From NCBI GenBank assembly GCA_964490325.1, contig CAZBBX010000035.1, positions 1-22,005 on the forward strand: a stretch of DNA of 22,005 nucleotides. The letters are read 5' to 3'. The notes under the pieces were generated by a model. It saw only the letters and a list, made by a program, of their open reading frames with translations, was not told where the DNA came from and searched no databases. The position numbers and the translations under genes were made by a program. Below, in pieces: positions 15,019 to 22,005 of this stretch (position 1 is its first letter; the number at the start of each line of letters is the position of its first letter). This stretch comes from DAOPJM01 sp964490325 (GTDB taxonomy: Bacteria; Bacillota; Clostridia; Christensenellales; CAG-138).

Positions 15019-15714
15019 ATGATCGTACAAACCTTTTCCCTGCAGTATCCCGATGAAGCGCTTGCCTGCATCGAGGCAGGGGCAGACTGGCTGGGGCTGC
15101 TGACAGGCGATCCGCGCTGCCCCGCAGCGGTCACGGCGGAGCAAGCCAAGGCGATCTTTGACGCCATAGGCGACAAGGCAAAAAAGACAGCCATCATCAT
15201 GGAACGCAACGAACAGCGGGTCATCGAGACCTGCGAATACCTAAGACCCGACACCCTGCAGCTTTGCGATGAAACGGTGTTTGCAACGCCGAGCTTTCGC
15301 GACAGGCTTAAGCGCGCCTGCCCCGCTATCCGCCTGATGCAGGCAGTGGGCGTACGAAACGCGGCGTCCATCGACGAAGCAAAGTCCTACGAGGGCGCGG
15401 CGGACTTTTTGCTGCTGGACAGCGTGGACTGCTCGGGAGCGGATTGGGCGACGCAAAACGTCGTGGGAGCGGCGGGGGTGACGCACGATTGGAACATCTC
15501 CCGCGCCATTGTAAAGGAAACGCGCATCCCCGTGATCTTGGCAGGCGGACTGGGACCCGACAACGTGGAGGCGGCGGTACGGTTCGTGCGCCCCTATGGC
15601 GTGGACAGCCTGACCAAGACCACGATCGTTCAAGACGGCGTCTACATCAGAAAGGATCTCAAGGCCCTGCGCCTCTTTGTCGAACGTGCGCAGCAGGCGG
15701 CGCGCTGCGACTGA
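15019..15714 (+). CDS. TrpF-like (phosphoribosylanthranilate isomerase family) TIM-barrel protein
   Basis: The product has 231 residues from the ATG at 15019, with AAGGAAG about 5 nt upstream. The C-terminal half resembles TrpF: LLLDS at 131-135 with the conserved Asp134, GAAGVTHDWNISRAI at 150-164, and LAGGLGPDNVEAAVRFVRPYGVD at 174-196, a phosphate-binding pattern. The N-terminus is MIVQTFSL, where genuine TrpF has a KICG(L/I)T strand carrying the catalytic Cys; here no Cys is present. No other trp gene is in the window, and the usual substrate-binding environment around SSGVE is replaced by DSLTKT. It is probably an orphan isomerase-fold enzyme acting on another sugar phosphate. The specific reaction is unknown, and a trpF label would overstate the evidence. 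Confidence 0.75.
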   Translation: MIVQTFSLQYPDEALACIEAGADWLGLLTGDPRCPAAVTAEQAKAIFDAIGDKAKKTAIIMERNEQRVIETCEYLRPDTLQLCDETVFATPSFRDRLKRACPAIRLMQAVGVRNAASIDEAKSYEGAADFLLLDSVDCSGADWATQNVVGAAGVTHDWNISRAIVKETRIPVILAGGLGPDNVEAAVRFVRPYGVDSLTKTTIVQDGVYIRKDLKALRLFVERAQQAARCD

Positions 15715-15756
15715 CTGCCTAAAACAAAAGAGCGGATCGGAAGCGCCAAAAAAACA

Positions 15757-15786
15757 CGAAGTTACTCGAAGTTACGATTTTGTAAC
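15757..15786. promoter_or_regulatory. Three GTTAC/GTAAC half-sites upstream of the tyrS promoter
   Basis: CGAAGTTAC occurs at 15757-15765 and again at 15767-15775, a 10-bp period. GTAAC at 15782-15786 is inverted relative to the second copy, with a 6-nt centre. The cluster ends 16 bp before the -35 element, suiting a regulator site. Nothing identifies the regulator. It sits in the 160-bp gap after the TrpF-like gene. Confidence 0.4.
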
Positions 15787-15802
15787 ATGCATGGCGTTGC
15801 GC

Positions 15803-15831
15803 TTGCTTTTTCGCCTTTCTTTTGCTATGAT
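15803..15831 (+). promoter_or_regulatory. Sigma-A promoter of the tyrS operon
   Basis: TTGCTT (-35, 15803-15808), a 17-bp spacer and TATGAT (-10, 15826-15831) preceded by TGC form an extended -10 promoter. The predicted leader is about 37 nt, too short for the T-box that often precedes tyrS in Firmicutes. Confidence 0.8.
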
Positions 15832-15874
15832 AAACCAAACGCGATCCAATATGGATCGACAAGGAGTGTGCAAG

Positions 15875-17116
15875 ATGGAAGGCGAACGCAACGTATACGA
15901 CATTTTGGAGGAGCGCGGTTTTTTGGCGCAGTGCTCGCATCCCGAGGAGCTTCGCGAGCTGCTGGGCAAGGAAAAGGTAACGTTCTATATCGGCTTTGAT
16001 CCCACGGCGGACAGCCTGCACATCGGGCATTATGTGGCGCTGATGACCATGGCGCACATGCAGCGGGCAGGGCATCGCCCCATCGTTCTTTTGGGCGGCG
16101 GCACCGCCATGATCGGCGACCCCTCCGGCAAGACCGACATGCGGCGCATGATGTCCAACGAGGAGATCGATCACAACGCCGCCTGCTTCCAAAGCCAAAT
16201 GGCAAGGCTTGTGGAGTTTGGCGAGGGCAAGGCCATCGTCTGCAACAATGCCGAGTGGATCCGCAGTCTGAACTTCTTAGATTTCATGCGCGACATAGGC
16301 GTCAATTTTTCCGTCAACAGCATGCTGCGGGCGGAGTGCTACAAGCAGCGCATGGAGCGCGGCTTGACCTTCTTTGAGATGAGCTACATGCTCATGCAGA
16401 GCTACGACTTTTTGGTGCTCAACCAACGCTACGGCTGCTGTCTGGAGATGGGCGGAGACGACCAGTGGAGCAACATCCTTGGCGGCGCCGACCTCATTCG
16501 CCGCAAGGAGCACAAGCCCGCCTTTGCGCTCACCACGGGTCTACTGACCAACAGCGAGGGCAAGAAGATGGGCAAGACCGAGAAGGGTGCGCTCTGGCTT
16601 GATCCCGAAAAGTGCAGCGTATACGACTTTTACCAGTACTGGCGCAACGTCGAGGATGCGGACGTGAAGCGCTGCCTGTCCCTGCTGACCTTCATCCCCA
16701 TGGACGAGGTGAACAGGTTAGTCAGCGGCAAGGACGTGAACATCAACGAAGCAAAGCGCGTCTTGGCGCACACGCTCACCGCGCAGGTGCACGGCGAGGA
16801 GGCGGCAGACAAGGCGCAGCAGGCGGCACAAGCGCTCTTTGGCGGCAGCGGTGATTCAGAACACATGCCCACACGCGAGCTGACGCAGGAGGAGCTTTCT
16901 CTCAGCGGTCTGCGCATAGTAGACCTATTGCGTCTTTCGGGTCTTGCAAAGTCCAACAGCGATGCACGACGCCTCATCGAAGGCGGCGCGGTCTTTGCGG
17001 GGGACGAAAAGATCAACGATTGCGCGGCAACGCTCAACGAGGCGGCGCTGCGCGGCGAGGGCGTCATCCTGCGCAAGGGCAAAAAGAGCTTCATGAAGCT
17101 CCGCTGCAAGGAATGA
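15875..17116 (+). CDS. tyrS: Tyrosyl-tRNA synthetase
   Basis: The product has 413 residues from the ATG at 15875, selected because AAGGAG lies 8 nt upstream. This class I synthetase charges tRNA-Tyr. The Rossmann catalytic core shows HIGH intact at 49-52, GDPSGKTDMR at 81-90, YMLMQSYDF (171-179) and GGDDQW (193-198) for tyrosine and ATP binding, and a KMSKS-type loop reading KMGKT (231-235), as in other bacterial TyrRS. An S4 RNA-binding domain occupies the last 65 or so residues (LSGLAKSNSDARRLIEGGAV). The stop overlaps the next start as ATGA, making it the first gene of a three-gene operon. A 16-bp perfect palindrome lies at 17086-17101 near its 3' end. Confidence 0.97.
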   Translation: MEGERNVYDILEERGFLAQCSHPEELRELLGKEKVTFYIGFDPTADSLHIGHYVALMTMAHMQRAGHRPIVLLGGGTAMIGDPSGKTDMRRMMSNEEIDHNAACFQSQMARLVEFGEGKAIVCNNAEWIRSLNFLDFMRDIGVNFSVNSMLRAECYKQRMERGLTFFEMSYMLMQSYDFLVLNQRYGCCLEMGGDDQWSNILGGADLIRRKEHKPAFALTTGLLTNSEGKKMGKTEKGALWLDPEKCSVYDFYQYWRNVEDADVKRCLSLLTFIPMDEVNRLVSGKDVNINEAKRVLAHTLTAQVHGEEAADKAQQAAQALFGGSGDSEHMPTRELTQEELSLSGLRIVDLLRLSGLAKSNSDARRLIEGGAVFAGDEKINDCAATLNEAALRGEGVILRKGKKSFMKLRCKE

Positions 17117-17763
17117 CGGACACGAGCGTACGGGCATATCGCAGCGTAGAGGCGGCAAGCGAACAGGTGTCGATCATCAAGCGTTCCCGCTTCATCGGCC
17201 GCTGCTGGCCCATACGCGACGAGGCGGAGGCGCTGTCGCTCTTAGAGGGCGTGCGCAAACGCTGCTTTGACGCAAGTCACAACTGCTATGCCTATTCGTT
17301 GGGCGCGGAGGGCGGCGTTGCGCGATACAGCGACGACGGCGAGCCTTCGGGCACGGCGGGACTGCCCATGATGGACGTACTCAAAAAGCGCGGCGTGACC
17401 GACGTGCTTGTCGTGGTGACCCGTTACTTCGGCGGGATCCTCTTGGGCGCGGGAGGGCTTGTCAGAGCCTATACCGCAAGCTGCTCGGAGGCGCTGCGAC
17501 AGGCAGGCGTCGTGGACTATATCCCCTGCGAGGGCTATACCTGCCGCGTCCCGTATGAGCGTTGGGACACGGTCAAGGCGCTGATCGAGGGCGGGGGGCG
17601 CCTTGCCTCGACCGAATACAGCGAGGCGGTCAGCTGCAGCTTCTTCGTCAAGAGGACGGAGAGCGAGTCGTTTTTAAGCCTGCTGACGGAACGCAGCGAC
17701 GGCCGCGTACAGGCGGAATGGCGGGAAAGCCGCGTATTTCCCTTTCCTGCGGAGGAAGCATGA
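17113..17763 (+). CDS. YigZ/IMPACT (UPF0029) family protein
   Basis: The product has 216 residues from an ATG overlapping the tyrS stop (17113-17116). AAGGA directly abuts the ATG, closer than an ideal Shine-Dalgarno, so coupling to tyrS is likely. The N-terminal UPF0029 domain shows KRSRFIGRCWPI, then DASHNCYAYSLG, RYSDDGEPSGTAG and VVVTRYFGGILLGAGGLVRAY, the hallmark blocks of the family. The C-terminal half (from about 140) corresponds to the smaller ferredoxin-like domain of bacterial members. The eukaryotic relative IMPACT/YIH1 regulates the Gcn2 kinase; the bacterial role is not settled, although a ribosome or translation link has been suggested. Its location behind tyrS fits that theme only loosely. 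Confidence 0.93.
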   Translation: MTDTSVRAYRSVEAASEQVSIIKRSRFIGRCWPIRDEAEALSLLEGVRKRCFDASHNCYAYSLGAEGGVARYSDDGEPSGTAGLPMMDVLKKRGVTDVLVVVTRYFGGILLGAGGLVRAYTASCSEALRQAGVVDYIPCEGYTCRVPYERWDTVKALIEGGGRLASTEYSEAVSCSFFVKRTESESFLSLLTERSDGRVQAEWRESRVFPFPAEEA

Positions 17764-20523
17764 AGCGTATCCTGTCTCGTATCGGTATATGGTTCCTGCT
17801 GGCGGTGCTGAGTATCGGCGCCGCTCTTCCCGCGTATGCCGCGAACGATACGCCCGTGACGCTGACCGCGCAGGCGGATCCCGAGCTGGCGCTCAGCCAA
17901 GCGGGAACGATCAGCTACATTCGCTTTACCCTTACCAACAATTCCAATGTGGCGTATATCCTGTACAACGCGACCTTGGCAGGCGATCTGATCGACGGCT
18001 CCGCCGCGTTGGACGCCACGGTCGCGATCATGGCGCGGGAGAGCCGCGAGTTCACGCTAAACGACCTGCGCATCGAGGAGGATCAGTTCGATACACCGCT
18101 GCAGTTCACCCTGACCTGGGACGAGATCGCCTACGGTACGGACGACCCGCTGCACCAGTATCCCATCACGACCAAGCGGACAAGCGCCGTCAGCATCACC
18201 ATCGAGCGCTACATCAAGCCCGAGATCGTCATTTCGGCCGCGACCGATGCGCTGCTGTACAGCGAGGGAGCGCTTGTCACCGTCACCTATACCCTGCACA
18301 ACCCCTCCAAGTTCGACATGACGGGTCTGGTGCTCTATGAGCAGGGCACAAATCTAAACGTCCCCATGAGCCAGACCATCCTCTTGGCGGGGGAGTCTCT
18401 GGCGGTGCCGTACACCTTTTCCATGCCAACAAACGATGTGATCCTGCAGCCCACCGTCAGCTACACCGTCAGAAATGAGCAGACCTCCACGATCCTTTTG
18501 GAGCCAGTGACGCTCAGCTTCATGCTGGTGCAGTTAGAGTTAGAGGTGCAGTCGTTCTCCCCCACGGAGGAGGGAACGCGTTTTGCCGTGACGGTGCGCA
18601 ACACGGGTACGCAGCTGATGAGCGCGCTGCAGGTCTATGACGAGATCAACACCCCCGTGGGCGAGCCCTTCGACCTGTCGGCGGGCGGCTTCCGCACCGT
18701 GGAGTACACCATCCCCTCGGCGACGGGCATGAGTAAAAACCGCTTCATCCACTTTCACATCGTGGGCAAGGACGCCACGGGAGCGGACTATTCCTATTAT
18801 GATACGAACACCTACGAGGTCATCCCCTATATCGAGGCGGGGCTTGTCGACCTGACGCTTGCGGCTGCGCTGACCGAGCTGTGGACGGATGCGGACGGCA
18901 AGGTCTGGGGGCGCGTCAGCTTTGAGATCGTTAACAGCTCTGAGGTCGTCATCGAAAACGCGGCGGTCACAGAGCTGGACAGCGGCGCGATCCTTGCAAG
19001 CTACGACGCCTTGAGCAAGGGGCGCAGCAAGTTCACCTACGAGTTCGAGCTGGACGGCCTGTCCTACCTGCGCTTTGCGCTGTCGGGCTACGACACGGCG
19101 GGCACGCTGCACAGCGCCGCCGCCGTGACCATCTCCTTGGACGAGGTGTGGCAGCGTCTGCAATCGACGGCTACGCCCGCAGCGGAGGAGCAAAGCACGG
19201 ACGACAGCTTTTTGGGGCGTGTGACGAACACCCTGCGCCGCGTGATCCTCGTCATCTTGGCGATCGTGGTGGCGGCGCTCATCGCCATAGGCGCCTTGTA
19301 CATCTCCGAGCAGAAGCTGCGCGAGCGTCTGCCGCGCCATACGCGTCCCGCCGCCCACGATACGGCGGAGGAGCCGCTGTTGTTTGTGCCCTCCGAATCG
19401 GTGCAGGGTCGGGGAGAGGCTGCGCGTGTGACGGGCAACGCCCAGCAGTTCGGCTATGTTCCCCCCGCAAAGCTGCGCTATACCGAGCAGGGAACGACGC
19501 GCTACGCGCCCATTCCCGCAGCCGAGCATAACACGGGAAATGAACAGCGCGCCGCCAAGCAGAGCAGCGCTGCGAGCGCCACCCGCATCACGCCCATGGA
19601 CAAGACGCGCACCTTGCCCGGTCGGGAGGAGCTGCGAAAGGCCGCGGAGGCAAACAAAGAAGCGGCAAAGACGGCGGAGAAGACGAAGCAAGCGGAAGCC
19701 CCGCTTTTCGACAGAAAGCCGCAGACGGCGGACGCGGCGCACGCCGCCCCCGTGGGTCAAGCAAGCTACCGAACGGCTGTTGCTGCCATCCTTGCCGATG
19801 ACGCCGCAAGTCGGGACGCCGAGCAGCCGACCGCCCCCGCCGAGAGCATCGAACCGAGCGTGGATGCGAGACGCAGCCCCCTTGCAGCGCCGCAGGTAGC
19901 CGCCCCCACAATTACAGAGGAGCCTGCCCCCGCCGAGTCTTTGGACGCTTCTGCCCCCATGAGCCAAGCAAGCTATCGAACGGCCGTTGCCGCCATCCTT
20001 GCCGATGACGCCGCAAGTCGGGACGCCGAGCAGCCGACCGCCCCCGNNNNNNNNNNNNNNNNNNNNNNNNNNNNNNNNNNNNNNNNNNNNNNNNNNNNNN
20101 NNNNNNNNNNNNNNNNNNNNNNNNNNNNNNNNNNNNNNNNNNNNNNCCGAGAGCATCGAGCAGGGCGCGGATGCGAAACGCAGCCCCCTTGCAGCGCCGC
20201 AGCGATCCTCCCCCGAAGCATCGCCGCAGACAGCCGCCCCCACAATTACAGAGGAAGCCGCTCCCGCCGCAGCGCCGCAGACAGCCGCCCCCACAATTAC
20301 AGAGGAAGCCATCCCCGCCGAAGCGCCGCAGACAGCCCTTATCGAGACGGCAGAAGCAGCACCCTCCGCGACCGTCCCCACAGCGGCGGTCAGTCCCGTT
20401 TTGCCCGCACCCGTGCGCAGCTTCGAACTGCGGCCGCAGGCGAAGCCCCGCCCCTTGCAGCGCCAAGAGCTGCTGCGCGTGGGTCGCAGGAGCAGACTGC
20501 CGCGGGACGAGGAAGCTTTGTGA
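17760..20523 (+). CDS. Large single-pass membrane protein: Ig-like ectodomain and repetitive intracellular tail (interrupted by gap)
   Basis: I do not recognise a named family. The start overlaps the YigZ stop (ATGA), with GGAGG 5 nt upstream. Residues 1-27 are a Sec signal ending AYA. Residues about 28-480 look like four successive beta-sandwich modules of CARDB/Ig type, each with a pattern like TYTLHNPSKFDMTGL or VTVRNTGTQLMSAL. A transmembrane helix follows at about 494-516 (VILVILAIVVAALIAIGALY), then basic residues, so the tail is predicted cytosolic. The tail is disordered and Ala/Pro/Glu-rich, with a 69-residue repeat starting at 667 and 17-residue repeats near the end. The coding frame changes across the 100-N gap; after it the true frame reads ESIEQGADAKRSPLAAPQ and ends at TGA 20521-20523. 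Closing the gap with no missing bases would give 887 residues. Confidence 0.8.
19758..20046 (+). repeat. 207-bp (69-codon) in-frame tandem repeat, cut by the gap
   Basis: The unit beginning QASYRTAVAAILADDAASRD starts at 19758 and again at 19965, exactly 207 bp later. The first 82 bp of the two copies differ at only 3 synonymous positions by my count. The second copy runs into the N gap. Downstream of the gap, sequence resumes inside the unit (PAESIE...RSPLAAPQ). Confidence 0.9.
20047..20146. other. Assembly gap of 100 N within the repeat
   Basis: Exactly 100 N, a conventional placeholder length. Joining the flanks directly (ending ACCGCCCCCG and resuming CCGAGAGCATCGA) recreates the sequence of the first repeat copy at 19828-19853 without loss. 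The frame requires a missing length divisible by 3, which 100 is not. The true gap is therefore most likely zero or a whole number of 207-bp units. Confidence 0.95.
20227..20328 (+). repeat. Two 51-bp (17-codon) tandem repeats in the tail
   Basis: The motif QTAAPTITEEA plus PAxAP is encoded at 20227-20277 and 20278-20328, with a third degenerate start at 20329. The core GCCCCCACAATTACAGAGGA also occurs inside the 207-bp unit near 19901-19921, so the short repeat appears to be derived from part of the long one. Confidence 0.85.
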
Positions 20524-20577
20524 CAAAATACGGATAAAACTCCCTGAAATTTTCACAGCTTTGTTCGGATTTGGACA

Positions 20578-20605
20578 TTGCGGGAAGCAATATCCATGGT
20601 ATACT
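20578..20605 (+). promoter_or_regulatory. Promoter of secA
   Basis: TTGCGG (-35, 20578-20583), a 16-bp spacer and TATACT (-10, 20600-20605) preceded by TGG form an extended -10 promoter. The predicted leader to the ATG at 20668 is about 56 nt and contains a hairpin. No convincing terminator separates this from the upstream membrane-protein gene. Confidence 0.7.
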
Positions 20606-20621
20606 GGGTAAAAATGGTATG

Positions 20622-20643
20622 GCGAACGTGTAAAAGCGTTCGC
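20622..20643 (+). promoter_or_regulatory. Hairpin in the secA 5' leader
   Basis: GCGAACG (20622-20628) pairs perfectly with CGTTCGC (20637-20643) around an 8-nt loop, 13 nt before the AAGGAG at 20657-20662. It is followed only by TTT, so it is a poor intrinsic terminator. It may be a leader structure affecting translation or mRNA stability, or a weak terminator for the upstream operon. Confidence 0.45.
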
Positions 20644-20667
20644 TTTGCCCTGCGATAAGGAGCCAAA

Positions 20668-22005
20668 ATGAGTTTCATCGACAAGCTGCTGGGGAACACC
20701 AGCGAAAGCAAACTAAAAAAACTATATCCGCAGGTCAAGCGCATCAACGAGCTGGAGCCAAAGTACGCGGCCATGAGCGACGAGACCCTGCGCGAGCAGA
20801 CCGAGCTGTTCCGCAACAGGCTCAAGGCAGGCGAGACGACCGAGCAGCTTTTGCCCGAGGCGTTTGCCGTTGTGCGCGAGGCCGCCAAGCGCACCGTGGA
20901 GATGCGCCATTTTGACGTACAGCTCTTGGGCGGCATGGTGCTGCATCAAGGCAACATCGCCGAGATGAAGACAGGCGAGGGCAAGACGCTTGTGGCGACC
21001 CTGCCCGCCTATCTGAACGCCTTGGAGGGGCACGGCGTACACATCGTCACCGTCAACGACTATCTGGCCAAGCGTGACGCGCAGTGGATGGGCAAGATCC
21101 ACCGCTTCTTGGGTCTGAGCGTGGGCTGCATCGTGCACGATCTGGATCCTGCCGAGCGCCGCGCCGCCTATGCCTGCGACATCACCTACGGCACCAACAA
21201 CGAGTTTGGCTTCGACTATCTGCGCGACAACATGTGCGTCTACAAGGAGCGCATGGTGCAGCGGGAGCTGAACTATGCCATCGTGGACGAGGTGGACTCC
21301 ATCCTCATCGACGAGGCGCGCACCCCGCTCATCATCAGCGGCAAGGGCGAGGAAAGCTCCGACATGTACCGCGAGGCGGATCGCTTTGTCCGTCAGCTCA
21401 AGCGCGGCGATGACATCAAGGAGATCGCCAAGTCCGATCAAATGATGGGCATGGAGCAGGCGGAGAGCGGCGACTACATGTGCGACATCAAAAAGCGCAC
21501 CGTCCAGCTCACCGCGCAGGGCATCGGAAAGGCGGAGAGCTATTTCAAGGTCGACAGCCTTGCCGATGTGGACAATACCGAGTTGAATCACTACATCAAC
21601 CAAGCCCTGCGCGCCCATGCGCTGTTCACCCGCGACAAGGATTATGTCGTGCAGGAGGGACAGGTGCTCATCGTGGACGAGTTCACGGGACGTCTGATGA
21701 TCGGCAGACGCTACAACGAGGGTCTGCATCAGGCGTTGGAGGCCAAGGAAGGCGTCAAGATCGAAAACGAAAACAAGACGCTTGCCACCATCACCTTCCA
21801 AAACTATTTCCGCATGTTCCGCAAGCTGGCGGGCATGACGGGTACCGCCAAGACGGAGGAGGACGAGTTTGCGGACATCTATGACCTGGACGTCATAGAG
21901 ATCCCCACCAACAAGCCCAATATCCGTATCGACTATCACGATTCCGTCTACACTACGGAGGAGGGCAAGTTCCGCGCCGTCGTCAACGAGATCACCGAGA
22001 TCCAC
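20668..22005 (+). CDS. secA: Preprotein translocase ATPase SecA, N-terminal 446 residues (3' end outside window)
   Basis: The frame is open from the ATG at 20668, with AAGGAG 5 nt upstream, to the window edge. SecA is the ATPase motor that drives unfolded preproteins through SecYEG. The N-terminal nucleotide-binding domain carries Walker A in MKTGEGKT (100-107, Lys106), the VTVNDYLAKRDAQWM block (128-141), TYGTNNEFGFDYLRDNM (173-189) and Walker B DEVD at 207-210, followed by SILIDEARTPLIISG. The preprotein cross-linking domain spans roughly 230-370. MTGTAKTEEDEF and VIEIPTNKP follow, entering the second nucleotide-binding domain. The helical scaffold and C-terminal zinc region are outside the window. 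It has its own promoter and is probably a separate unit from tyrS. Confidence 0.98.
   Translation, partial: MSFIDKLLGNTSESKLKKLYPQVKRINELEPKYAAMSDETLREQTELFRNRLKAGETTEQLLPEAFAVVREAAKRTVEMRHFDVQLLGGMVLHQGNIAEMKTGEGKTLVATLPAYLNALEGHGVHIVTVNDYLAKRDAQWMGKIHRFLGLSVGCIVHDLDPAERRAAYACDITYGTNNEFGFDYLRDNMCVYKERMVQRELNYAIVDEVDSILIDEARTPLIISGKGEESSDMYREADRFVRQLKRGDDIKEIAKSDQMMGMEQAESGDYMCDIKKRTVQLTAQGIGKAESYFKVDSLADVDNTELNHYINQALRAHALFTRDKDYVVQEGQVLIVDEFTGRLMIGRRYNEGLHQALEAKEGVKIENENKTLATITFQNYFRMFRKLAGMTGTAKTEEDEFADIYDLDVIEIPTNKPNIRIDYHDSVYTTEEGKFRAVVNEITEIH

Noticed and set aside
15019..15714. Calling this gene trpF
   Set aside because: The catalytic Cys motif is absent and no tryptophan genes are nearby, so only family-level naming is justified.
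15715..15874. T-box riboswitch upstream of tyrS
   Set aside because: The predicted promoter leaves only about 37 nt of leader, and no T-box consensus or terminator/antiterminator pair is visible in the 160-bp gap.
19758..20340. CRISPR-like or intergenic repeat array
   Set aside because: The repeats are in frame, protein-coding, with no unique spacers of regular length.
20147..20537. Continuation of the membrane-protein frame across the 100 N to a stop at 20535-20537
   Set aside because: That frame gives Arg/Ser-rich nonsense, whereas the neighbouring frame restores the repeat (ESIEQGADAKRSPLAAPQ) and ends at 20523. The placeholder length causes the error.
20722..22005. 427-codon - strand open frame opposite secA
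   Set aside because: It is a shadow of secA, which shows all expected motifs in its own frame; the antisense product resembles nothing known.

Overview
The window looks like a piece of a draft or metagenome-assembled chromosome from a GC-rich Firmicute, most likely a gut-type clostridial lineage; this is inference from gene content. The evidence is: high GC (roughly 60% by eye), strong AGGAG-type ribosome binding sites, sigma-A promoters with extended -10 elements, many 4-nt ATGA gene overlaps, a clostridial-type Lgt homologue, a lipoprotein serpin, and one 100-N scaffold gap. No rRNA, tRNA, CRISPR, transposase or phage gene was seen. Base composition looks even throughout, so nothing suggests a recent island.

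Layout. (1) 1-2462, + strand: lower glycolysis, with the end of pgk, then tpiA and gpmI, closed by a bidirectional terminator. (2) 2538-8909, - strand: a compact histidine-utilisation operon, hutH > hutU > glutamate formimidoyltransferase > hutI > formimidoyl-THF cyclodeaminase. It takes histidine to glutamate and passes the formimino carbon to tetrahydrofolate. A near-consensus promoter lies at 8944-8972. (3) 9070-10776, +: a lipoprotein serpin, divergent from hut, with an unrecognised N-terminal module of about 170 residues. (4) 10845-11657, -: an Lgt-family membrane enzyme whose promoter sits so close to the start codon that the mRNA may be leaderless. (5) 11822-13753, +: two tandem LysR-type regulators with nearly identical DNA-binding domains but diverged sensor domains. 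(6) 13784-14188, -: a PPC/DUF296-domain protein. (7) 14245-14943, +: a secreted cyclophilin-type PPIase. (8) 15019-15714, +: a TrpF-like TIM barrel without the catalytic Cys. (9) 15875-20523, +: tyrS, a YigZ-family gene and a large membrane protein joined by two 4-nt overlaps. The membrane protein has a repeat-rich C-terminal tail, and the assembly gap falls in that repeat. (10) 20668-22005, +: the first 446 codons of secA with its own promoter and a leader hairpin.

The hut genes form one complete pathway except for a transporter. Several other genes share an export or cell-envelope theme (serpin lipoprotein, Lgt homologue, exported PPIase, multidomain membrane protein, SecA), but they are separate transcription units and a functional link is only inference. 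The most unusual items are the serpin with its extra domain, the TrpF-like protein lacking its general acid, the LysR pair, and the repeat-tail membrane protein. For the last, flanking repeat copies show that the gap is a collapsed repeat holding zero or a whole number of units.
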